The notes below the pieces were generated by a model. That model saw only the letters and a program-made list of their open reading frames with translations. It made no database searches and was not told the origin of the DNA. A DNA stretch of 64,000 bases from Verrucomicrobia bacterium CG1_02_43_26 (GTDB taxonomy: Bacteria > Verrucomicrobiota > Verrucomicrobiia > Opitutales > CG1-02-43-26), in NCBI GenBank assembly GCA_001872735.1, contig MNWT01000016.1, positions 99,737 to 163,736 on the forward strand. Direction: 5' to 3'. The position numbers were made by a program, and so were the translations under genes. The number at the start of each line of letters is the position of its first letter. The first letter of the stretch is position 1. Below are positions 58,018 through 64,000 of this stretch, in pieces.

Positions 58018-58334
58018 ATGGATTTCAAATTGCTTTTTAATCCTGAAGCAGAATCCCAGCTTGGCGAGATCCTCAACAATAAATCCGATATAGGGCGTGC
58101 GAAACAAGTTAAAAAGGCGTTGCACCTTATTGAAACAAACCTGAAGCAGCCTTCTTTACAGGTACATATATTTGAGTCTAAAAAAGACCCAAATGGAGAA
58201 AAGTATGTGAGGCTTACGCCCAAAATAAAACACCTGGTGCTTACCGTATTTTCTTTTATTTTGGCCCAGATGAAACAATAAAAAGCAAACGGATACCGGT
58301 TATTACTATTATCGCCATAACACCGCATCCGTAG
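58018..58334 (+). pseudogene. RelE/ParE-like toxin, frameshifted
   Basis: From the ATG at 58018 the protein reads MDFKLLFNPEAESQLGEIL and continues to PSLQVHIFESKKDPNGEK. It then leaves the family pattern and stops at 58281. Reading on in the -1 frame from the AAAA run at 58199-58202 gives VCEAYAQNKTPGAYRIFFYF followed by GP and a C-terminal ITIIAITPHP, ending at the TAG 58332-58334. This restores a normal ~105-residue toxin. One A appears to be missing from the run. Pseudogene, sequencing error or ribosomal slippage are the options. With the antitoxin also shifted, decay is the simplest. Confidence 0.8.
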
Positions 58335-58412
58335 CAATTACTAAACGGGTACGGGTAGCGCTCTGGGGTCGAGAGACGCATGCTTTTGAATCATGACTGT
58401 CTTATTTCCATA

Positions 58413-58440
58413 TTGCCATAGGGGATAAACGAGCTATACT
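58413..58440 (+). promoter_or_regulatory. sigma70-type promoter of the ABC transporter gene
   Basis: TTGCCA at 58413-58418, a 16-base spacer and TATACT at 58435-58440. The transcript would start near 58447, about 13 bases before the ATG at 58460. The leader is T-rich and has no Shine-Dalgarno. Confidence 0.6.
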
Positions 58441-58459
58441 TGTTTTTTTTCTAAATGCT

Positions 58460-60502
58460 ATGAGTAAGAAACGAGTAAAAAAGGCCACGGAGAGCAATAC
58501 GGTTCAGTCGAATTATAGGAATCGCACGAAAAAGAATAATACCCCATTCAATCAGAAGGGAATTTCTGTTGTTCAAAAAAAGGGAAATAGCAACGTTACA
58601 GCAAAAACCTCAAAAATCGAGCCAGAACACACTAGCTTATTTACGCGCAGTGCTTGGGCGGGTTATAAAGTAGTCGATTTCTTACTGCCGGTACCTTCAT
58701 TTTTGTTTGATGGATTTAATATATATGGAAAGTATTTGGTGGGATTAAACACTCGGGACGTGAAAGATCTTACAGCCCAAACCGTCTGGAAGAACTTGAA
58801 GTGCCTCTCACTGAGCAAAGCGTTTGAGACAGGGAAAAGCGTTTTGTGGCATTCAAAGAACCTGGCCTTTATTGCGGGCGTTTCTGCGCTAAACTTCTAT
58901 GTAGCTTATGCATTGATGGGGTCTTTAGATGAATCCTTTTCAACATTATCAAATACAATCCACTCAACAGGCCTAACTGCCGAGCTTTTTGATGCCGCCT
59001 ATTGGCCCGTGATGACCGCATTAGGTGCGTTTGTAGGAAGTCAAGTGACAGCTTCAACCTTCAGCACCGTTTTTGAGCATATATTCTCTACCGAGATGGA
59101 AATTGACTTAACCAAAGAGTGGATTGATTCCGGCGCTTGTTACGGGATGAAGTATATTGATATAAAGAAAAAGGGGAAAGTGAATGCGCCACATATTCTT
59201 TCTGCCGACATTAAGAGCTGGGCTGGTCAGATAGGTTCAATGTTGGCTGAGTGGATTAAAACATGTGCTTCATTCGCACTTGCCGCTAAAACAATTACAA
59301 ACATTTTGGGTTTTGATATTATAAAGAAATGTATAGGGATACTCCTTCTTGTAAAACTTGCGGTCGCGACATGTAATTATTTTATTCAACTGTATTTTGA
59401 ACGAGGGGCACGCATACATGATCAGTTGCATGGGAAGTTTCATGATGTGGATAGGTCAGCAGAATCTATTCTACTAAAGCAAGGTCAGCAATATGAGATT
59501 GGTATTCTATCGGGATTGTTTGATAGACTACTTAGTCTCAATATTAAGTTTGCCGGGGTGTGCCTGATTAAAAATCTCATCACAACGATCTTCAGTGTCG
59601 GCGGTTTTGCCTTGGGGATATATTTATGCAAAGAAAAATTGATTGGCGGTCTCATAAAAGGTGCAACGGCTGAACTTGTAGCTAAACGTGTTTATGATCT
59701 GTTTAATTTTGTCTGTTGGAAAGAGGCGAACTCTAAATGGATAACTGCAAGCAAAGTGGACATAGATCGCGTAGAAAGGCTTGTGGAATACATAAAAGCA
59801 TGGGAACAGAAACAACTCGACAAAGGCAAAAATTTTAAGACTCAGGTGACTCAAGAAATAAAATTTGAATTTGACGGCACGATTGGGAAGATAGATGCTG
59901 AAGGGCATTTTGCAAAAGGGAAAATAAGCCTGAAAGCCGGGGATATCTGCCAATTGAGCGGAAAATCCGGTGAAGGAAAATCCACTAGCATACGGGCATT
60001 CGCTGGCCTTTACCCAGCTGTTAGCGGTCAGATGACTACGCATGAAAACATGTATTTTATTCCTCAAACCTCTTATATACCCAGAGGTAAAATAAGCTTG
60101 CTGGATATTATTCAGTACCCTGAAATCGGATCTGTTAACAAAGAGAAAAAAGAACAAATCGTTGGATTGCTCAAAAAATTTGGATTTGATGATAAACGAT
60201 TTATTGACCATATCGACGACAAGGAAACGGATTGGTCCGGCGTGCTCAGTGGCGGAGAGCGCCAACGATTAGCGTTAATCGCCGCGATCTTGTGCCTTCT
60301 AGAGAAGCCTGGAATGCTGATTCTAGATGAAGCCACTTCTGCTATTGATCAAACAACGAAACTCATGATCGAGAAATACATGAAAGATAATTTACAGAAG
60401 AGTATTATCCTTTTCGTAGACCATAATCATAGCGGAAACTTTGCGAATAAAGTTATTCCGATAAATGATCTAAGCGCAGCGTACTCTTTAAATAAAGAGT
60501 AA
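58460..60502 (+). CDS. ABC transporter, ABCD/SbmA-BacA-like half transporter
   Basis: A 680-residue fusion of a membrane domain (about 65-430) and an ATPase domain (about 465-675). The nucleotide-binding motifs are Walker A GKSGEGKST (501-509), signature LSGGERQR (596-603), Walker B MLILDEATSAID and H-loop VDHNH. The loop LTKEWIDSGACYGMKYI followed by LSADIKSW resembles the conserved cytosolic stretch of ABCD/SbmA transporters (LTxxWLxxYL...DNPDQRI). The first ~60 residues are a Lys/Asn-rich extension absent from most relatives. Peptide, cofactor or fatty-acid transport are possible; the substrate is unknown. Confidence 0.83.
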   Translation: MSKKRVKKATESNTVQSNYRNRTKKNNTPFNQKGISVVQKKGNSNVTAKTSKIEPEHTSLFTRSAWAGYKVVDFLLPVPSFLFDGFNIYGKYLVGLNTRDVKDLTAQTVWKNLKCLSLSKAFETGKSVLWHSKNLAFIAGVSALNFYVAYALMGSLDESFSTLSNTIHSTGLTAELFDAAYWPVMTALGAFVGSQVTASTFSTVFEHIFSTEMEIDLTKEWIDSGACYGMKYIDIKKKGKVNAPHILSADIKSWAGQIGSMLAEWIKTCASFALAAKTITNILGFDIIKKCIGILLLVKLAVATCNYFIQLYFERGARIHDQLHGKFHDVDRSAESILLKQGQQYEIGILSGLFDRLLSLNIKFAGVCLIKNLITTIFSVGGFALGIYLCKEKLIGGLIKGATAELVAKRVYDLFNFVCWKEANSKWITASKVDIDRVERLVEYIKAWEQKQLDKGKNFKTQVTQEIKFEFDGTIGKIDAEGHFAKGKISLKAGDICQLSGKSGEGKSTSIRAFAGLYPAVSGQMTTHENMYFIPQTSYIPRGKISLLDIIQYPEIGSVNKEKKEQIVGLLKKFGFDDKRFIDHIDDKETDWSGVLSGGERQRLALIAAILCLLEKPGMLILDEATSAIDQTTKLMIEKYMKDNLQKSIILFVDHNHSGNFANKVIPINDLSAAYSLNKE

Positions 60503-60513
60503 AGCCCTACTCT
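60496..60513. terminator. Possible short bidirectional terminator
   Basis: AGAGTA (60496-60501) and TACTCT (60508-60513) form a six-base inverted repeat around AAGCCC between two convergent stop codons, with a T-rich run following on the plus strand. The stem is short and AT-containing, so termination strength is doubtful. Confidence 0.3.
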
Positions 60514-61106
60514 ACCTTTTCTTTCTGTGGTTTTGAAAAATGCCCCTCACGATAGTGGATCAGGAATGAGGCGAAGTATGTGCAAATTACAAAAGAAATA
60601 CTGCTGACCATAGCAATAGCGGCAAACTGGTACATACTCGTCATATAGTCATATAACCGATACAGAATACCTAGTGTTGTTATAGCACCCACAATGTAGG
60701 AGGAGAGTTTATAGTCTAGTATACGCGCTTCGTCTTTCTGTGACTCTGGATTAAGCGCTTCATCCGTCTCTTGTGATTCTAGATCAATCCTTCCCTCGCC
60801 CCTATTGTTGTCTTCGATGATACCAAGCTCACGAAGGCACAACCATTTTTCAACTGTAAAACGTGCCTGCTTCATAATCGGATCTTTAGAAAAAGCATTA
60901 GCCAGCTCTGAGTTACTAACGTACTCAACGACTCGATTAAATAAACGATTAAGAGACCTTATGGGATTCTCCTGGCAAAATGCGATCAATTGAATGCAAG
61001 CGTCTTGATGTGGTAAGTTGAAGTTCATCAGAATAATAAGGGTTTGGGTATTCAGGACATCTATGATGTCGGAATAAACAATGGCAAAAGCAAAATTGCA
61101 AATCAA
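60507..61106 (-). CDS. Small membrane protein, unknown
   Basis: A protein of up to 199 residues, or about 173 if it starts at the ATG at 61028 (MNFNLPHQDACIQLIAF), which I think more likely. The N-terminal part is helical and soluble. Two adjacent membrane helices lie near the C-terminus (IVGAITTLGILYRLYDYM and FAAIAMVSSISFVICTYFASFL), followed by a basic tail. I do not recognise the family. It converges with the ABC transporter gene with a four-base gap and is divergent from the MscS gene. Confidence 0.65.
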   Translation of the reverse strand: MICNFAFAIVYSDIIDVLNTQTLIILMNFNLPHQDACIQLIAFCQENPIRSLNRLFNRVVEYVSNSELANAFSKDPIMKQARFTVEKWLCLRELGIIEDNNRGEGRIDLESQETDEALNPESQKDEARILDYKLSSYIVGAITTLGILYRLYDYMTSMYQFAAIAMVSSISFVICTYFASFLIHYREGHFSKPQKEKVE

Positions 61107-61176
61107 ACATTATTGAAATTTTACTTTTATTTATCAATGGTTAGCATATGATGAAAGAAATTATAACAGTGACTCG

Positions 61177-62160
61177 ATGAAAGCTAAATTTCAAAAAAAA
61201 TGTTTTTCTTTCGTGTTTAAGCCAACAGGCTGGCAGGTAAAGCTAATCCTTGCATTGCTTGTCGTGGCAGGTGCCACGCTTTATATTCTGGGGTATATTG
61301 ACCCCGCGATTGCCTATCTGGATTCAGAAAGATTGACCTTTCACATAGGCTATTATGAAGTGAGCGTATATGGAATACTCCAACGCCTAGGGCTCATTAT
61401 TCTTACGCTTTGGCTGACGCATTTTGTGTCTGTGTTTATCGATAGCAGACTACGAAAATTAAGGGTAAGAGCGGGCAACCGGGCGCTAATTGCAAAAGCT
61501 GTTCAAATATTACTGTACTGTATTGCGTTTCTCGTTGTCTTGAGGATTTTAAACCTGAATCTTTCTGCACTGGCCATTTTTGGTGGGGCACTCGGTATCG
61601 GTATCGGCTTTGGCTTACAGAAGATCGCTTCTAACTTTATCAGCGGGCTGATCCTTTTATTTGAATCATCTGTAGAAGAAGGGGCTATGATAGAGCTTCC
61701 TGACGGTACCGCAGGATATGTGCGCTATATTGGGGCACGCTATACACTCATTGAGCAGTTTGATAGTAAAGAAGTAATGGTTCCAAATGAGGAGTTCATA
61801 ACAACCAGAGTCATTAATTGGACATACTCGAATAACCAGTCTCGTGCAGAAGTCTTGGTTGGGGTTTCTTATGGCTCCGATTTAGATCAAGTACGAGAGC
61901 TATTATTAGCAGCAGCGAAAGAGCACCCGATGTGTAGCTTGGCACCCGAGCCCAGGTGCTATTTGACTGAATTCGGGGACAGTTCTGTCAATTTCCGGTT
62001 GCTATTCTGGGTTGAAGATGTTCGTAAGGGTAGGCTTCAGCCCAGAAGTGATGTCATGTTCTCTATATGGAACAAATTCAAAGAGCATAATATACAAATT
62101 CCTTTCCCTCAAAGAGACATCCACATAATTAGAGACAAGGACGGTAGCGTAGATGAATAA
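61177..62160 (+). CDS. Small-conductance mechanosensitive channel, MscS family
   Basis: Opens under membrane tension to release solutes. Four hydrophobic helices fill the N-terminal half. The pore helix and following segment LSALAIFGGALGIGIGFGLQKIASNFISGLILLFE (residues about 129-163) is the typical Gly/Ala-rich TM3, and the beta domain opens EEGAMIELPDGTAGYVRYIG. Length 327 is normal for a minimal MscS with one extra helix pair. It overlaps the CorA-like gene by eight bases. Confidence 0.92.
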   Translation: MKAKFQKKCFSFVFKPTGWQVKLILALLVVAGATLYILGYIDPAIAYLDSERLTFHIGYYEVSVYGILQRLGLIILTLWLTHFVSVFIDSRLRKLRVRAGNRALIAKAVQILLYCIAFLVVLRILNLNLSALAIFGGALGIGIGFGLQKIASNFISGLILLFESSVEEGAMIELPDGTAGYVRYIGARYTLIEQFDSKEVMVPNEEFITTRVINWTYSNNQSRAEVLVGVSYGSDLDQVRELLLAAAKEHPMCSLAPEPRCYLTEFGDSSVNFRLLFWVEDVRKGRLQPRSDVMFSIWNKFKEHNIQIPFPQRDIHIIRDKDGSVDE

Positions 62161-63127
62161 TCATATCATTTGGGCATTTGCATTTGATGAAAACGGGAAT
62201 GCACGTCCTATCAAAGAGGATGAAGTTGCTAAGGAGGTGGAGGCAGAACATTTAACCTGGGTACACCTCGATGCTAGCAATCCGCGAACTAAAGGTTGGC
62301 TGGAAGAAGAAACTTCTTATCTTGACCCGTTTATCACAGACGCGCTTTTAGTGGATGAGACACGACCTCGGGTAACTGAGATTGAAGATGGCGCCATTAT
62401 GATCTTTCGCGGTGTGAATTTAAACGCAAACGAAGACCCCGAAGACATGGTGTCTGTGCGCTTATGGGTAGACGATTGCCGTATTATTACCTTACAACGA
62501 CGCGATGTGAAAGCATTGTCTGAAATGGTAGACAAACTGAAGTCCAGTAAACGCGGACCCAAGACTGCAGGCGACTTCATTTGTATGCTGGTAACACGTA
62601 TGTTTGAGCACATGGAGCCCGTACTCGCAACCCTTGAAGAACGTGTTTATGAAATCGAAGAATGCCTTTTAGATAACCCGGACTACAGCCTACGGGAAGG
62701 TATTGTAGAGGTTCGAAAACAAGCAATTATGTTCCGGCGCTATATGGCTCCGCAACGAGATGCTATCACTCATTTATACTCCTCCGAAGTCTCATGGCTA
62801 GACACAGTCAACATACGCCACTTACAAGAAAATTATAACCGCATCATGCGATATGTGGAAGACCTGGATGCCGTTCGAGAACGTTGCCAGATCGTTCGAG
62901 ACGAACTCGCAAACGTCCTTTCCGACCGTTTGAACAAGAACATGTATATCTTGTCTGTTATCGCTTCTATCTTCCTTCCCTTAACCTTCTTGACGGGTCT
63001 GTTTGGAATAAACGTTTCAGGCATCCCAGGTGCTTATAATAACAATGCATTTGTTATTATAACAGGAGCTATGGTTGCACTGACTCTGATACAAGTTGTT
63101 ATATTCAAGAAACTTAAGTGGTTTTAG
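62153..63127 (+). CDS. CorA/ZntB-family divalent cation transporter
   Basis: A 324-residue protein of the 2-TM-GxN family. The large N-terminal cytosolic domain is followed by a long helix and two C-terminal membrane helices (YILSVIASIFLPLTFLTGLFGINVSGIPG and VIITGAMVALTLIQVVIF). The signature loop is GIN rather than CorA's GMN and continues VSGIPG, as in ZntB-type proteins. Zinc or other divalent cation transport is more likely than the classical magnesium role. Co-transcribed with the MscS gene. Confidence 0.87.
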   Translation: MNNHIIWAFAFDENGNARPIKEDEVAKEVEAEHLTWVHLDASNPRTKGWLEEETSYLDPFITDALLVDETRPRVTEIEDGAIMIFRGVNLNANEDPEDMVSVRLWVDDCRIITLQRRDVKALSEMVDKLKSSKRGPKTAGDFICMLVTRMFEHMEPVLATLEERVYEIEECLLDNPDYSLREGIVEVRKQAIMFRRYMAPQRDAITHLYSSEVSWLDTVNIRHLQENYNRIMRYVEDLDAVRERCQIVRDELANVLSDRLNKNMYILSVIASIFLPLTFLTGLFGINVSGIPGAYNNNAFVIITGAMVALTLIQVVIFKKLKWF

Positions 63128-63198
63128 CGAATTTAGCTTTGATTGTCTTTCCTTGGCGGAGTATTATTCTCAACACACAACAAACCCATCATTAAGTT

Positions 63199-63552
63199 AT
63201 GAATAAAAGCAATAATGGAAACAACTCATTTAAAAATTTTATTAACAAAATTCCTTCCCTTCTTACTAGAAAAGGAAGCAATAGTGGTAATGAAGGAAAT
63301 TTGACACCCACTAACACAAAAGAAGATCTGGGTGAATTAGGCAACAAGGATTTCAAACATAACAACAGTTTTGAGCTCTATAAAAAGAAAAAGAATAAAT
63401 CAGTAATCCTCGAAAAAGAAAAAAATATTGAAAAAAGAGAAATACTGGTAAACGAAAAGAAAAGCGAAGGCGAAGACGAGCCCCATCTCAAACTCGAAGT
63501 GCAACAGTGTGGTAAAATACTGTTGCAATGGAAAAACGATACAAGCACTTAA
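63199..63552 (+). CDS. Unknown charged protein, interrupted by IS30
   Basis: A frame of 117 codons rich in Asn, Lys, Glu and Ser with no membrane segment. The last ~20 codons read through the left end of an IS30-family element, so the native C-terminus is missing. The true gene probably continued beyond the element. Composition resembles that of the other AT-rich accessory genes here. The product as it stands is a fusion to non-coding IS sequence and unlikely to be functional. Confidence 0.55.
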   Translation: MNKSNNGNNSFKNFINKIPSLLTRKGSNSGNEGNLTPTNTKEDLGELGNKDFKHNNSFELYKKKKNKSVILEKEKNIEKREILVNEKKSEGEDEPHLKLEVQQCGKILLQWKNDTST

Positions 63553-64000
63553 CCTTAGAAAAACGACATATAATTCAACGCATGCTCCGTGAGAGAGCCA
63601 GCATGCGGGCAATTGCCCGCATGCTGGAAGTAACTGTCTCGACGATTAGCAGAGAAATCAATCGCAATAAATGCGCTGAAACAGACGAATACTCTTCCTG
63701 TCACGCGGAAAAGTTGCGGCTTGAAAGAAAACCCGCCCCGGGCTCAAAAATAGAACGCTCCAGGGATCTGCAAACACTGATCGAAGACATGCTTGCAATG
63801 GAAATGTCTCCGGACGCTATTGCCCATCGACTGAAGCAAGAAGGATCTTGCCATGCCATCAGCCACGAGTCCATCTATAAATGGATCTATGGCGTGGCTT
63901 ACGAAAGAGCCCTCTATCGCTATCTCTACAGAAGAAAACGAAGGCGTGGAAGAAGACCTTGTCTGAAAGCTCCTCGTGAACGGATACCCGATCGGGTATC
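63486..64000 (+). mobile_element. IS30-family insertion sequence, left part
   Basis: The transposase frame starts at 63528. Just upstream, CTCAAACTCGAAGTGCAACA resembles the terminal inverted repeats of IS30-family elements, so the left end is put near 63486; the exact base is uncertain. An internal inverted repeat GCAACAG (63501-63507) / CTGTTGC (63520-63526) lies between the end and the start codon. The right end is outside the window. Confidence 0.75.
63528..64000 (+). CDS. IS30-family transposase, N-terminal part
   Basis: Translation from the ATG at 63528 gives MEKRYKHLTLEKRHIIQRML followed by an HTH region (SMRAIARMLEVTVSTISREI). Next comes MSPDAIAHRLKQEG and HESIYKWIY, the standard IS30 transposase opening. 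The DDE catalytic core lies mostly beyond the window. No frameshift is seen in the 157 codons present, so the element may be intact and recent. Confidence 0.93.
   Translation, partial: MEKRYKHLTLEKRHIIQRMLRERASMRAIARMLEVTVSTISREINRNKCAETDEYSSCHAEKLRLERKPAPGSKIERSRDLQTLIEDMLAMEMSPDAIAHRLKQEGSCHAISHESIYKWIYGVAYERALYRYLYRRKRRRGRRPCLKAPRERIPDRV

Noticed and set aside
57845..58093. Separate 82-codon gene
   Set aside because: Its translation is unlike any protein, while another frame over the same bases gives a recognisable antitoxin end.

Overview
The window comes from a Gram-negative bacterium. It carries lipid A/Kdo assembly (waaA), a TolC/TonB-type envelope cluster, a complete basal-body flagellar operon, complex I genes, and threonine, serine, NAD, thiamine and lipoate synthesis. 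Mixed with these are large AT-rich genes that look eukaryote-directed: an ankyrin protein, a paralogue sharing its C-terminal domain, an F-box-like protein and a duplicated-domain protein. This combination suggests a motile bacterium that lives in or on a eukaryotic host. My best guess at lineage is Verrucomicrobiota (Opitutia-like) or another PVC relative. That rests on overall protein character only and is low confidence.

Layout. 1-3624 (minus): 3' part of a nuoE-F-G-H operon. 3807-6041 (minus): a 744-residue unknown protein with two ~240-residue repeats and its own sigma70-like promoter. 6172-21105 (plus): one long flagellar operon, flgB-flgC-fliE-fliF-fliG-fliH-fliI-fliJ-motE-like-fliK-flgD-unknown-flgE-fliL-fliM-fliN-fliO-fliP-fliQ-fliR, headed by a near-perfect sigma54 promoter placed so close that flgB should be translated from a leaderless mRNA. 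21183-23294 (minus): ankyrin protein. 23364-23379: a one-mismatch match to the ParB-binding parS consensus. 23586-28416 (plus): hom-lysC-thrC plus a GNAT acetyltransferase, with a good sigma70-like promoter. 28433-35900: nadE, an NTF2-like protein, tolC-like, maf, tonB-like, rluA-like and malQ. 35897-43690 (minus): an alpha/beta hydrolase, plsY, serA, the 750-residue paralogue, midA-like and waaA. 43731-48457 (plus): an M16 peptidase and a GT-C-like membrane protein. 48461-51049 (minus): mutS. 51565-57822 (plus): a catalytically dead HtrA-like protein, family 4 uracil-DNA glycosylase, the F-box-like protein, lipA and thiC. 57845-58334: a toxin-antitoxin pair in which both genes are frameshifted. 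58460-63127: an ABCD/SbmA-like ABC transporter, a small membrane protein, an MscS channel and a CorA/ZntB-type transporter. 63199-64000: an unknown gene cut by an IS30-family element that runs off the window.

How it fits together: the flagellar block encodes rod, MS-ring, C-ring, export ATPase complex, export gate, hook and hook-length control, but no filament, stator, flhA or flhB. Those must lie elsewhere. Housekeeping genes are tightly packed, with many 1-4 base overlaps. The accessory genes are single, more AT-rich and have their own promoters. Many start codons lack a visible Shine-Dalgarno sequence. I saw no tRNA, rRNA or CRISPR array.
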